In this document: piece by piece, positions 54,273 to 62,828 of the stretch
Layout: every line of letters begins with the position of its first letter
Numbering within the stretch: position 1 is the stretch's first letter
NCBI GenBank assembly: GCA_046350295.1
Contig: JAXMAR010000023.1
Coordinates: 1-64,000, forward strand
DNA from: JAXMAR01 sp046350295
Lineage (GTDB): Bacteria; Planctomycetota; Planctomycetia; Gemmatales; Gemmataceae
Direction of reading: 5' to 3'
Length of the DNA: 64,000 bases
The notes under the pieces: generated by a model
Database searches by the model: none
What the model was told of the DNA's origin: nothing
Seen by the model: the letters and a program-made list of their open reading frames with translations, nothing else
Program-made: the position numbers and the translations under genes

Positions 54273-55841
54273 CTAACGCCGCTTCCGCCGAATCCCCGCC
54301 AACTTCTCGAACTTCCGCAACCCCTTCTCATACTGCGGCCGCCACTCCGGGTTCGGCTCGACCGGCTCCTTGAAGCGGACCATCTGGGCGACCGCGTCTG
54401 CGACCGTGTATGGCTCCTCGCCCGCGGCCTTGCGTCCGAGGTTTTCCAGGCCGGCGAGGGCGGTGACTGCGGCGCCAAGGGCGGGGCCTTCGTCGGATTG
54501 GAGGCGCTCCAGGCGGCGGTCCAGGACGGTCGCGAGGATCTCGCACATCAGGGGGCTGCGGGCGATCCCTCCGGACACGGTGATGCGGCCAATGGTTTGC
54601 CCAATGGTTTGCCCGGCCTGCTCGTGGGCGTCGACGCCCAGCGCGATCACGTAAGCGAGGGCTTCGAGCGCGGCGCGGTATTTCTTGCCGGGATCGCGCG
54701 GGGCGGCGGGGTCCCAGCGGAACGTTTTCCGTGTCACACCGAGCGATGGCTCGGGGAAGACGAAGGGGAGTACCGTCGCGCCGTCGCAGCCTGCGGCGTG
54801 CTGTCGCGCCCGGGCTTCGAGCGCGTCGTAATCCGGGTCCTTGCCGAGCACGTGGTTGAGGAACTGGGCGCCGTTGGTGTAGCAGCGCATCCAGAGATAA
54901 GGGCCCCAGTTGAGGCGCATGGCGTCGAGGTTGTCGGTCGCGGGCGGCTGGGACGCGGAGGAGTTGACGACGGCCGAACTGCCGAGGATGATCGCGACCT
55001 GGCCGGCGTCGACCGCGCCGCCGCCGACGAGCCCGGCCTGTTGATCGTCGGACGAAGGGAAGACGAGCGGACTGCCGGCCGGGTCGATGCCGGCGTCGGC
55101 GCAGATCGAGTGGGACAGGCGGCCGACGGGCTCGAGGTGATCGAGGACGCTGGGCAACTGACGCCAGGCCAGCTCGCGATGCTCGGGATCGGCGAGGGCA
55201 TCGAGCATCTCGCGGCGCCAGCGCCCGGTGCGGAGGTCCATGATGCCGGTCGAGGCGGCGGCGGAGACGCTGACAACCTCGAAGTTGCCGGTCAGATAGC
55301 CGGTGGCGAGGGCGCCGTGTTGGACGATGCGGTGCGTGCGGCGCCAGTCGGCTTCGGGGAGCGTCGCCTCATCTTTGACGAGGTGCGATAGGGAGTAGCG
55401 AATAGCCCAGGGGCCGCCGATCAGCTCGCGCACCTTCTTCTGTCCACCCAGCCGCTTCAGGCCGAGGGCGTGGTAATCGGCGAGGCTCTGGTCGTTCCAG
55501 CAGATGGCGCGGCGGACCTGGTTGAATTGGGCGTCGATGCGGCCTGCCGTGTGATGCGTGGCGGAGATGCCGTTGGCGAGCCAGTCGGCGAGGCGTCCCG
55601 CTGCCCGCAGCTTGGCAGCCAAGGCGCGTGCGCCGGCGCGGGCCTGGCCTTCGAGTTGAAGAAGGTTAAGTTCGGACACGCCGTCCTGCGTCCAGAGGTC
55701 GGTCGGGAGCCGTATTTCGGCATGGGTTTTGCCCTCCAGATCGAAGGCCAGGCATTTGACGCCGCTGGTGGAAAAGTCCCAGCCCGCGATGAGTGCGGAG
55801 GATGGGACGTGACGCAGGGGCTGTGGCATGCGGTTTCCCAT
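54273..55841 (-). CDS. FGGY-family carbohydrate kinase, xylulokinase-like
   Basis: This 522-residue protein phosphorylates a pentose or related sugar in the cytoplasm. It has the FGGY N-terminal phosphate loop ALIAGWDFSTSGVKCLAFDL and WLANGISATHHTAGRIDA. The C-terminal domain has ILGSSAVVNSSASQPPATDN and the nucleotide site GRITVSGGIARSPLMCEILA followed by DEGPALGAAVTALAGL. It is closest in feel to xylulokinases, but the sugar is not certain. An in-frame 12-bp tandem duplication gives GQTIGQTIG just before the ATP motif. Confidence 0.88.
   Translation of the reverse strand: MGNRMPQPLRHVPSSALIAGWDFSTSGVKCLAFDLEGKTHAEIRLPTDLWTQDGVSELNLLQLEGQARAGARALAAKLRAAGRLADWLANGISATHHTAGRIDAQFNQVRRAICWNDQSLADYHALGLKRLGGQKKVRELIGGPWAIRYSLSHLVKDEATLPEADWRRTHRIVQHGALATGYLTGNFEVVSVSAAASTGIMDLRTGRWRREMLDALADPEHRELAWRQLPSVLDHLEPVGRLSHSICADAGIDPAGSPLVFPSSDDQQAGLVGGGAVDAGQVAIILGSSAVVNSSASQPPATDNLDAMRLNWGPYLWMRCYTNGAQFLNHVLGKDPDYDALEARARQHAAGCDGATVLPFVFPEPSLGVTRKTFRWDPAAPRDPGKKYRAALEALAYVIALGVDAHEQAGQTIGQTIGRITVSGGIARSPLMCEILATVLDRRLERLQSDEGPALGAAVTALAGLENLGRKAAGEEPYTVADAVAQMVRFKEPVEPNPEWRPQYEKGLRKFEKLAGIRRKRR
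54589..54612. repeat. 12-bp in-frame tandem duplication in the sugar-kinase gene
   Basis: CCAATGGTTTGC is repeated at 54589-54600 and 54601-54612. It adds four residues (GQTI) beside the nucleotide-binding motif without breaking the frame. Confidence 0.9.
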
Positions 55842-56079
55842 GGGCGGTCTCTATGGGGCAGGCTTCTCCCTTCCGGTTCCTATCTGCGAGCACGTCGCTG
55901 AAGAATGCATGTAGCTGAGGTTTCGAGACTTCAGCCCTGAGGTCTTGGTGCAAATCCGGAAAGCGAGAGCCAGTCGAGACGAATCCGAAAGAGGCGATTA
56001 TACTTATTCCGGCGCGGCGTGCATCCAATTCGCCACCGAGGCATCTAACTCTAACCCAACGGTCGGCAGGAGAACACCC

Positions 56080-56571
56080 ATGACTGCTCGCGACGTTATC
56101 AAGACCGCCCTGACCAGCACGCAGAATCTTCTCAACTGGTACCTGAGCGATCTGAGCGACGCCGACCTGGCCGTGCGTCCCGTTCCCACCGCCAACACCA
56201 TCGCCTGGCAGCTGGGACACTTGATCAATGCCGAGGTCGGCCTGCTCAAGGACCTGCCCGGCGCCAGGTATCCGGAGCTACCGGGCGCGTTCAAGGAGCA
56301 GTACACGAACAAGACCTCCCAGATTGCCCCCGCCGGCGGCTACATGAAGAAGGCGGAGTACGTCGATTGGTTCAACAAGGTGCGTGCCGCGAGCCTGGAG
56401 AACGTCGACCGCCTGGGCGAGTCGGACCTCGACAAGCCCAACAATAACGTTGTGGCCCAGTTCGCGCCGACGCTCGGCGCTCTTCTGGTCTTGATCGCCA
56501 ACCACACGCTGATGCACGCCGGGCAGTTCACCGTCGTGCGCCGGGCCCTCAACAAGCCCGTGTTGTTCTGA
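56080..56571 (+). CDS. DinB family protein
   Basis: This 163-residue protein has the DinB/YfiT-like four-helix fold with a metal site of three histidines: one in AWQLGHLINAEVG and two in LIANHTLMHAGQFTVVRR. Such proteins are thiol-dependent transferases or of unknown function. A clear AGGAGAAC site precedes ATG 56080. Upstream, about 240 bp separate it from the divergent sugar-kinase gene; no operator is obvious there. Confidence 0.92.
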   Translation: MTARDVIKTALTSTQNLLNWYLSDLSDADLAVRPVPTANTIAWQLGHLINAEVGLLKDLPGARYPELPGAFKEQYTNKTSQIAPAGGYMKKAEYVDWFNKVRAASLENVDRLGESDLDKPNNNVVAQFAPTLGALLVLIANHTLMHAGQFTVVRRALNKPVLF

Positions 56572-56615
56572 CCATCCCCTTTCGCGCCGCTCTTCGCCTG
56601 TCTTTGGGTCATCGC

Positions 56616-57650
56616 ATGCCTCCCGAACACAACGTCACGGGCATCGACTACGGCCGGCGCGACCACCTCGTCTACACGGGCCCGATCTACGATTTTCACG
56701 CCCATGTCATGGTCACCCGTCCCGGCGACCCGCCGACCGGACCCCCAACCGGCACGGGACCGGGCGCCAGCACGGAGCAGGCGGCGCTCATGCTCGAGGT
56801 TGGCCGCGAGTTCGGTGTCGTCCAGACGCTGACGATGTGCCCGCCCGACGACATCCCGGCGCTGCGCGAGCGGCTGGGGGACGCGCTGGCGTTCAACGGC
56901 ATGATCAACAAGAAGGCGGACGAAGGGGACGACGTCGCCTATCAGCTGCTCGATCGCTTTCTGGAGCTGGGGATCAAGGTCATCAAGTTCTGGGCGGCGC
57001 CGCGCGGGCGGGAGCGCGGGCTTTTCCTCGATACGCCCTGGCGCATCGAGGCGGCGAAGCGGGCGCAAGCGGCGGGCATCCGCGTGGCCATGGTGCACGT
57101 CTCCGATCCGGACGCCTGGTTCCGCACGGTCTACACGGACACGGCCAAGTTCGGCACGAAGGCGGATCAATATGTGCCGCTCGTTCGCATGCTGGAGATG
57201 TTCCCGGAGATGACATGGGTCGGCGCGCACATGGGTGGCGACCCCGAGCATCCCGATCACCTGGAGGCGCTGCTGGAGAAGTATCCGCACTTCTGCATCG
57301 ACACGAGCGCGACCAAGTGGCAGGTGCGCGAGGTGTCGCCGCGGCGCGACGCCATCCACGATCTGGTCTGCCGTTACCCGGACCGCTTCCTCTTCGGCAC
57401 GGACCTGGTGACGCGGCATCACCTGCAGCGCGAGCATTACGTCAGCCGCTACTGGGCGCAGCGCACGCTCTGGGAAAGCCGCTGGGAAGGGCCGAGCCCG
57501 ATCGCCGATCCGGATCACAAGCCGGCGGACGGTGAAGGCGAGACGCCGCGACTGTGCGGGGTAGGCTTGCCGGCGGCGGTATTGCGGCAGGTGTACTGGG
57601 AGAACGCGCTGCGGCTTTTGGAAGCGCCGGTGAGGGTGGCGGCGGTTTGA
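56616..57650 (+). CDS. Amidohydrolase family metal-dependent hydrolase (amidohydrolase_2-like)
   Basis: This 344-residue TIM-barrel hydrolase has metal-binding and catalytic pieces: IYDFHAHVMVTRP (H-x-H), VIKFWAAP, RVAMVHVSD, MTWVGAHMGGDPEHPDHL and RFLFGTDLVTRHHLQREHY with the late Asp. It resembles the amidohydrolase_2 family that includes decarboxylases and lactonases; the substrate is unknown. ATG 56616 (MPPEHNVTGIDYGR) is preferred over an upstream TTG. It follows DinB by 45 bp and may share its transcript. Confidence 0.85.
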   Translation: MPPEHNVTGIDYGRRDHLVYTGPIYDFHAHVMVTRPGDPPTGPPTGTGPGASTEQAALMLEVGREFGVVQTLTMCPPDDIPALRERLGDALAFNGMINKKADEGDDVAYQLLDRFLELGIKVIKFWAAPRGRERGLFLDTPWRIEAAKRAQAAGIRVAMVHVSDPDAWFRTVYTDTAKFGTKADQYVPLVRMLEMFPEMTWVGAHMGGDPEHPDHLEALLEKYPHFCIDTSATKWQVREVSPRRDAIHDLVCRYPDRFLFGTDLVTRHHLQREHYVSRYWAQRTLWESRWEGPSPIADPDHKPADGEGETPRLCGVGLPAAVLRQVYWENALRLLEAPVRVAAV

Positions 57651-57677
57651 GAGCCCGCCCGTCAACAGGAGTCGGCT

Positions 57678-58154
57678 ATGTACGCGATCTTGCTCGCGTT
57701 CGTCGTATGCGCGGCCGGGATCGCGATGTTCGCTCTGTGGCAGCGCCGGCGCGCGCTTCATGGACCGATGGTTTTCCTTGAGGACGAGGAGGGGCCGGAG
57801 GAGCGCGAGGAGACGCCGGAGAAGAGTGAGGACGCTCGATTCGTCGTTGACATCACGGCTGAGGCGATTTCATGCCGCTGTCCAGATGGCCGCCAGCAAT
57901 GGACGCGCTGGGAAGAGCTGCGAAGAGTCGAGCTGGTCATCACGGACACCGGGCCATTTCTGACCGATGTGTTCTGGGTCCTTCACGGAGCGGACAGCGT
58001 TTGCGTGATACCGCAGGGAGCGACCGGTGAACGCGCGCTGTTGCGGAGACTGCAAGAACTGCCCGGCTTTCGCAACGAGGCGGTGATCGGCGCGATGAGC
58101 TGCGTCAGGAACCGCGCATTTCTCTGCTGGGAGGCTGTCCACGTCGATTCGTGA
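57678..58154 (+). CDS. Membrane-anchored small hypothetical protein
   Basis: This 158-residue protein has one N-terminal transmembrane helix (MYAILLAFVVCAAGIAMFAL). A charged Glu-rich linker and a domain of about 100 residues follow, containing CRCPDGRQQWTRWEELRRVE, TDVFWVLHGADSVCVIPQGA and LLRRLQELPGFRNEAVIGAM. The pattern W-x-E-L-R-x-V and V-I-P-Q-G-A matches a small family found in various bacteria, whose function I do not know. An AGGAG site precedes the ATG. Confidence 0.75.
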   Translation: MYAILLAFVVCAAGIAMFALWQRRRALHGPMVFLEDEEGPEEREETPEKSEDARFVVDITAEAISCRCPDGRQQWTRWEELRRVELVITDTGPFLTDVFWVLHGADSVCVIPQGATGERALLRRLQELPGFRNEAVIGAMSCVRNRAFLCWEAVHVDS

Positions 58155-58181
58155 ACCTGGGTGGTGGATTGCCTGCACGAT

Positions 58182-59024
58182 TCAACGGGATGTCTTCTTG
58201 GGTTCGTCGGCTTTCTTTCGTCTGTCGTAGCGGACGTAGCGGAACTTGGATTGCTTGTAGACCTCGTCGACGAGTTCGAAAAGACCGGGGTCGTACTTTT
58301 GCAGCTTCTCGCGCGTGTTGGCGCCGAACTGGGGACGCATGCAGTCGAAGTAGGCCTGGGCGCCCTCGGCCCAGTATTCTGCTGGGTTGGTCGCGACGTA
58401 GGTTCCCTTCCACAGTTCCTTGGCCATGGCGTCGTCATAGGCTTTGCGGAGCCGTTTGTTGAAGGTCGGATCGACAAGGCGTAGGCCTTGCTGATGGATG
58501 GCGTGATTGAACTCGTGGATGAGGATGTTCTCCTGAGCGTAGCGATCGCGCTTGAGGCAGAGGAGGTTCTCCTCGCCGCAGGAGGAGAGCCTGCCGCCCA
58601 GGCCGCGGGCGCGGGTGTCCCAGTTGGTCTTGGGGTCCTTCTTGAGATGGCGCTGCTCGGGGACGTCGGTGGTCATCTCAGTCGGGGCCATGACCATGAA
58701 GCGGCAGCCGGACTTGATCATGGCCTTGAGGATGTCCTGGCGCTCGCCGAGGAGTTGATGGATGAGGAAGCGGGCTTCGTGGAGGGCCTCGTCGGAGACC
58801 TTGGCGGAGCTGAGGATGGAGAAGCCGTTGTAGTCGAGGTGTTTCTTGTAGAAGTCGGTGTCGAGCTTGTATTTCTTGAGGATGTCTTCGGGGATGGGCG
58901 TGACCTTGGGGTCAGCCTTCGCTTCGCTCTTTTCGATGGGGTCATCGGGAGCAGGGCCGTCGCAGGCGGCGCGGACAGGCGTGGTCAGGAGCAGGACTGC
59001 AAGCCAAGCGAGCGAGAAGCGCAT
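58182..59024 (-). CDS. Secreted HExxH zinc-peptidase-like protein
   Basis: This 280-residue protein is exported, with a signal peptide of about 20 residues (SLAWLAVLLLTTPVRAACDG). The motif ENILIHEFNHAIHQQGL is a zinc-binding H-E-x-x-H, and NPAEYWAEGAQAYFDCM downstream supplies a glutamate in the spacing of a gluzincin. These are features of a protein related to M34-like or planctomycete secreted peptidases. ATG 59024 (MRFSLAWLAVLL) begins the signal peptide. Confidence 0.8.
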   Translation of the reverse strand: MRFSLAWLAVLLLTTPVRAACDGPAPDDPIEKSEAKADPKVTPIPEDILKKYKLDTDFYKKHLDYNGFSILSSAKVSDEALHEARFLIHQLLGERQDILKAMIKSGCRFMVMAPTEMTTDVPEQRHLKKDPKTNWDTRARGLGGRLSSCGEENLLCLKRDRYAQENILIHEFNHAIHQQGLRLVDPTFNKRLRKAYDDAMAKELWKGTYVATNPAEYWAEGAQAYFDCMRPQFGANTREKLQKYDPGLFELVDEVYKQSKFRYVRYDRRKKADEPKKTSR

Positions 59025-59095
59025 GACTTTCTCCAGCGGGTCTGGGCATGGGAAGGGACGGCACGTTTCGATTCTCGCAGTGGTTTTTCGGAAGA

Positions 59096-59866
59096 TCAAG
59101 TGTCCGTACCTGGCAGGCTCGAAGACTCGCCTGCGGCCTCAGGAGGTGAGTTTTGGCGGGGGCCTTCGGACTCTTCGGTGAGCTTATGGAACTTCTTCGA
59201 GGGAGCCGTCGAGCCCGCGGCTTGATCAAACACGGCGCGAAACAGGTCCTGACAAGCTTTTTCTCTTATAGTCGCAGCAACCTTGCCGCCACCACTCGGC
59301 CGCGGATGAGCATACCGGATCAACTCGCGAAGGGCGTCGAGCAGCGGGTCGCCGTAGCGCTTTCCCCATGCCTTGTCCACCACCTCCTCCCGAACCCGAC
59401 GGATGGCTTCAAACACCAGGTCTATGCTGGGCGTAACAATTGCCCGCAGTTTTCCCTTGAGTGCCGCGGGAAGTATAGCGGAGATAGCGGTAACCAAGCG
59501 GGCTTCAGACTCGGAACGGACTTTCGGGTTTGTAAACCAAACATTACCGACCAAGTGGTATTCAACGCTCGTCACTTGCGACGGAGACGGAAGCCAGTCT
59601 GGGCGCTGCTCCCAAAGGCGAGGAACGTTCGCGAAGCTGTCGTCCCACCATGTACTCCACTGAGGCCTTTCCGCCTCAACAAACACCTGGCGGGCTGGGC
59701 CGCGCGCCTTACACTCAGCGATGCGAACGGCGCCGTCACCTCGAACGCCAACCACATCCACGTCGGAGTAACCACCTTCAACACGCAATGGAACGCGCGT
59801 AACAGACAAAAAGCCGTCGAGCCGCCACACGCTGCCGACGAGGGACTCCAACGCCATCGCTTCCAT
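59096..59866 (-). CDS. PD-(D/E)XK-like putative nuclease with recombined C-terminus
   Basis: This 256-residue protein has a possible PD-(D/E)XK core: YSDVDVVGVRGDGAVRIAEC followed by K (D-V-D ... E-C-K) at about residues 30-55, the arrangement in restriction-type nucleases. The helical middle (VREEVVDKAWGKRYGDPLLD) is of unknown kind. The last 45 residues (APSKKFHKLTEESEGP) are encoded by a partial copy of the 3' end of the nearby ABC ATPase gene, read in a shifted frame. The original C-terminus was therefore replaced. ATG 59866 (MEAMALESLVGSVW) is chosen. Confidence 0.65.
   Translation of the reverse strand: MEAMALESLVGSVWRLDGFLSVTRVPLRVEGGYSDVDVVGVRGDGAVRIAECKARGPARQVFVEAERPQWSTWWDDSFANVPRLWEQRPDWLPSPSQVTSVEYHLVGNVWFTNPKVRSESEARLVTAISAILPAALKGKLRAIVTPSIDLVFEAIRRVREEVVDKAWGKRYGDPLLDALRELIRYAHPRPSGGGKVAATIREKACQDLFRAVFDQAAGSTAPSKKFHKLTEESEGPRQNSPPEAAGESSSLPGTDT
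59150..59213. repeat. Partial copy of the ABC ATPase gene tail
   Basis: Plus-strand bases 59150-59213 match 60046-60113 in the ABC ATPase gene with a few substitutions and small indels (shared ACTTCTTCGAGGGAGCCGTC). The CAGGCTCGAAGACTCGCCTG hairpin found at 60813 also occurs at 59114, adjacent to this copy. Confidence 0.85.
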
Positions 59867-60035
59867 GGGGTGTACTCCTCGAGAAGCAAATGTCGAAACA
59901 CCAAAGCGGCGCACGTTGAGGGTTCTATGCGGCGCGCTCCGCCTGGCAATGCTGCGGCTCCGGCTCGACGCCGGCCGCGTCACGCGGCAGCGTGACTTCG
60001 GCGCAGGCTATCGCCCTGGCCAAATGGCGGCTACG

Positions 60036-60785
60036 CTACGAAGCGGTTTTTGCCGGCGGGCCTTCGGGCTCTTCAGTCAGCTTGAGGAAGACTTCTTCGA
60101 GGGAGCCGTCGAGGGCGGCTTTCTCGCGGAGATGCTGGAGGGAGCCGCAGCCGATGAGCTGGCCGCGGGCGATGACGCCGATGCGGTGGGCGAGTTCCTG
60201 GGCGACGTCGAGGGAGTGGGTGGAAAGGAAGACCGTCGTTCCCTTCTGCGCCTCCTGGCGCAGGACGTCCTTGAGCAGGCGGATGGAGCGGGGGTCGAGG
60301 CCGACGGTCGGCTCGTCGACGATGAGCAGCTCCGGGTCATGGAGGAGGGCGGCGGCGAAGACGGTGCGCTGGCGCATGCCGTGGGAATAGCGTTCGGTGA
60401 GGTCGTCGACGAACTCGGTGAGGCCGAACAGGTCGATCATCTCGGCCATGCGGGTCGTGGCGCGGTCCTTGTCCATGCCGTACATGTCGGCGATGAACTG
60501 GAGGACTTCGCGGCCGGTGAGCTTCTCGTAGAGGAAAGGTTGATCGGGGACGTAGCTGATGAGGCGGCGGGCTTTCTCACCGTCGGCGGCGAGGTCGAAG
60601 CCGCCGATGCGGATCGAGCCGCGGGTGGGGAAGAGGAGGCCACACATGAGCTTGATGGTGGTTGTCTTGCCGGCGCCGTTGGGTCCGAGGAAGGCGAAGA
60701 GCTCGCCGCGCGGGACGTGGAGGTCGAGGTCGTCGAGGGCGCGTTTGGCGCCGTATTCCTTGGTGACGTGGTCGAGGTGGATCAT
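60036..60785 (-). CDS. ABC transporter ATP-binding protein
   Basis: This 249-residue nucleotide-binding subunit has Walker A AFLGPNGAGKTTTIKLMCGL, a Q-loop-like SYVPDQPFLYEKLTGREVL, Walker B LLIVDEPTVGLDPRSI and an H-loop (STHSLD). The signature motif is atypical: YSHGMRQR in place of LSGGQ. The CcmA/NatA-type layout suggests an exporter or membrane-protein-handling transporter. No permease gene lies beside it, so the partner is elsewhere or the next gene (60849-61682) serves with it. Its 3' end was the donor of a repeat now in a neighbouring gene. Confidence 0.92.
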   Translation of the reverse strand: MIHLDHVTKEYGAKRALDDLDLHVPRGELFAFLGPNGAGKTTTIKLMCGLLFPTRGSIRIGGFDLAADGEKARRLISYVPDQPFLYEKLTGREVLQFIADMYGMDKDRATTRMAEMIDLFGLTEFVDDLTERYSHGMRQRTVFAAALLHDPELLIVDEPTVGLDPRSIRLLKDVLRQEAQKGTTVFLSTHSLDVAQELAHRIGVIARGQLIGCGSLQHLREKAALDGSLEEVFLKLTEEPEGPPAKTAS

Positions 60786-60808
60786 GACTTCTGCGAGGGC
60801 ACGGTTAC

Positions 60809-60836
60809 CCCGCAGGCTCGAAGACTCGCCTGCGGG
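60809..60836. repeat. Hairpin CCCGCAGGC-loop-GCCTGCGGG in the ABC gene spacer
   Basis: A perfect 9-bp stem (60809-60817 with 60828-60836) closes a TCGAAGACTC loop. It sits in the 63-bp space upstream of the ABC gene. A shortened version lies at 59114-59136. It could be a dispersed palindromic repeat. Confidence 0.8.
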
Positions 60837-60848
60837 CTTGGGGTTTCT

Positions 60849-61682
60849 TTAGAAGCGCGGCGGGTCGCGCAGCAGGGTGAGGGTGATGCCGGCGTGTTGC
60901 GCTTCCTGCTTGAGGACGACGCCGTCGCGGCGGCGGACCCAGGTGTGGGCGCTCGGCTCGGCCTTGCCGGGTTCACGATACTCGATCTTGAAGCAGTCGA
61001 CTTCTTCTCCGTTCCAGTCGAGGTTATCGGCGACGACGAGGGCTTCCAGCTCTTCAATGACGGTGTTCTTGCCGAGCCAGGATTTGAGGTCGCCGACGGG
61101 GTCGAGCAGCGGGACGCGCCATTTCTGCCCGAGGCGCAGGCCGGGGATGCGGCGGTGGGGCATCATGGTGTTCATGACGTTGCCGCCGGAGCCGAGCTTG
61201 ACGCTTTGGAGGAAGGGCAAATCGGGGATGGGCTGGCCGTCGATTTCGAAGACGGGGGTCCAGGTTCCGTTCTCGACCTTGCCCTTGACGCCGAGGTGAA
61301 GGTCGAGGCCGGAGAGGTTGACGCGGAGCGACAGGGCGGTGTCGAGGAGCCGGCCTTCGGTGTTGACCTGGTAGCGGGTTTGGATGCGGATGGTGCGCAG
61401 ATCGACGTCGAGAAGGCGCATCTCGCTGGCGGCGAAATCGCCCTTCATCTCGAAGAGGTCGTCGCCGAGGCGCCGCACCTGCGTGGTGGCGCGGCCGATG
61501 CGTTTGCCGTTGACGAGGGCTTGCCAGTCGACGGCGGGAGCGCCGACCTCGTCGGTGAGGTCGATATGGAAACTCGGGTTGTCTTCGCGACCCCAGCGCG
61601 GGGCGACTTCGCGGGCGACGTACCAGCCGGCCATGGCGAGCCAGAAGAGGAGGATGGCGGCGACGATGGGGCGCGCGGGCAT
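60849..61682 (-). CDS. Membrane-anchored hypothetical protein
   Basis: This 277-residue protein has an N-terminal transmembrane or signal segment (PIVAAILLFWLAMAGWYVA). It then has a beta-rich domain (GKRIGRATTQVRRLGDDLFE, LSGLDLHLGVKGKVENGTWT) ending KQEAQHAGITLTLLRDPPRF. The two-layer strand pattern recalls LolA/LppX-like periplasmic lipid-binding folds, but no family match is certain. It lies 63 bp upstream of the ABC ATPase on the same strand and may be co-transcribed with it. Confidence 0.7.
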   Translation of the reverse strand: MPARPIVAAILLFWLAMAGWYVAREVAPRWGREDNPSFHIDLTDEVGAPAVDWQALVNGKRIGRATTQVRRLGDDLFEMKGDFAASEMRLLDVDLRTIRIQTRYQVNTEGRLLDTALSLRVNLSGLDLHLGVKGKVENGTWTPVFEIDGQPIPDLPFLQSVKLGSGGNVMNTMMPHRRIPGLRLGQKWRVPLLDPVGDLKSWLGKNTVIEELEALVVADNLDWNGEEVDCFKIEYREPGKAEPSAHTWVRRRDGVVLKQEAQHAGITLTLLRDPPRF

Positions 61683-61748
61683 GGGTTGTTCCGGCGGGTA
61701 GAGGTGGCGCTTTCATGATAGGGGGCGGGAGGGAAGGGAGAAGGCAAG

Positions 61749-61790
61749 ATGGAGAATGCAGAATGGAGAATGCAGAATGGAGAATGCAGA
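61749..61790. repeat. Three tandem copies of a 14-bp unit
   Basis: ATGGAGAATGCAGA occurs three times in a row, exactly, at 61749-61762, 61763-61776 and 61777-61790. The array lies in the spacer between endonuclease IV and the hypothetical membrane protein. Confidence 0.9.
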
Positions 61791-61808
61791 AGTGAGAGCA
61801 ATATGGCG

Positions 61809-62690
61809 TCAAGCGCTTGCCGTCTTTCTCTTGGGTGAGCCCACGAGGTTTTGCAAGGTGCGGAGATTGATCGGGTCCATGTCTTCGTCGTTTGGCCCTT
61901 CTTTCGGGGTTTCGAGGATCATGGGATGGTTGCGAAAACGGCGGTCGTTCACAAGGAGGCGGAAGGGCTCGAGGCCTAGCTCCCCCGCGCCGATGTGCGC
62001 GTGTCGGTCGACGCGGCTGCCCAGAGGCTTCTTGCTGTCGTTGACGTGGAACGCTTTGAGCAGATCGAGGCCGACCGTGCGGTCGAAGTCGCGGAAAGTG
62101 CGGCGGTAGGCCTGGAGCGGCGCCAGCGGGTAGCCGGCGGCGAAGATGTGGCAGGTGTCGACGCAGACGCCGAGCCGTTCGGGGCGGCGGACGCGCTCGA
62201 GGATGGAGGCGAGGTGCTCGAAGCGATGGCCAAGGCTGCAGCCCTGGCCAGCCGTGGTTTCGAGGAGGACCTGGACGCGCGCTTTGGGGGCCCGGGCGAG
62301 AACGTCGTCGAGCGCCCGGACGATGCGGTCGAGACCTCGCTCCTCATCGCCGTCGGTGGGACAGCCTGGGTGGGTGACGAGGTAGTCGAGGCCGAGCAAT
62401 TCGGCGCGCTCGATTTCGTCGGCGAAGGCGTCGATGGAGCGGCGATAGAGCGTCTTGTCGGGAGACGCGAGGTTGATGAGGTAGGAATCGTGCGCCAGGG
62501 CGCAATGGAGGCCGGAGGCCGCGAACGCCTGACGAAAGCGGGTCGCCTCTTCGGCGCTGATCGGCTTGCCGCGCCATTGCGAGTTATTCTTGGTGAAGAG
62601 CTGCACCGAGGCGCAGGCGTCTCTTGTCGCGGCATCGATCGCGTTGTGATAGCCGCCCGCGATTGATTTGTGAGCGCCGAAGGAAGGCAT
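61809..62690 (-). CDS. nfo: Deoxyribonuclease IV (endonuclease IV)
   Basis: This 293-residue zinc TIM-barrel endonuclease cuts DNA at abasic sites during base excision repair. Family motifs are present: GAHKSIAGGYHNAID at the N-terminus, LDYLVTHPGCPTDGDEE, the core LGVCVDTCHIFAAGYPLA, and AFHVNDSKKPLGSRVDRHAH with H-x-G-x-G-E-L-G. ATG 62690 (MPSFGAHKSIAG) gives the normal start. The C-terminal tail is typical (MILETPKEG). Confidence 0.95.
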   Translation of the reverse strand: MPSFGAHKSIAGGYHNAIDAATRDACASVQLFTKNNSQWRGKPISAEEATRFRQAFAASGLHCALAHDSYLINLASPDKTLYRRSIDAFADEIERAELLGLDYLVTHPGCPTDGDEERGLDRIVRALDDVLARAPKARVQVLLETTAGQGCSLGHRFEHLASILERVRRPERLGVCVDTCHIFAAGYPLAPLQAYRRTFRDFDRTVGLDLLKAFHVNDSKKPLGSRVDRHAHIGAGELGLEPFRLLVNDRRFRNHPMILETPKEGPNDEDMDPINLRTLQNLVGSPKRKTASA

Positions 62691-62828
62691 GTCGTGGTCG
62701 GAGATCGGGGAGTCGGAGGTCGGAGTCCGTGTCACTGAGCGTGGGTCGGTCTTCTCCATCGTTTCACGTTATCTTACAATAGGCGCGGTCGTCTCCCGGA
62801 GTTCGCTGACCCAACGCCTGACATTGAT

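Noticed and set aside
59865..61718. A 617-codon plus-strand open frame
   Set aside because: It is antisense across the ABC ATPase and the anchored hypothetical protein, both of which have clear motifs or a membrane signal on the minus strand.
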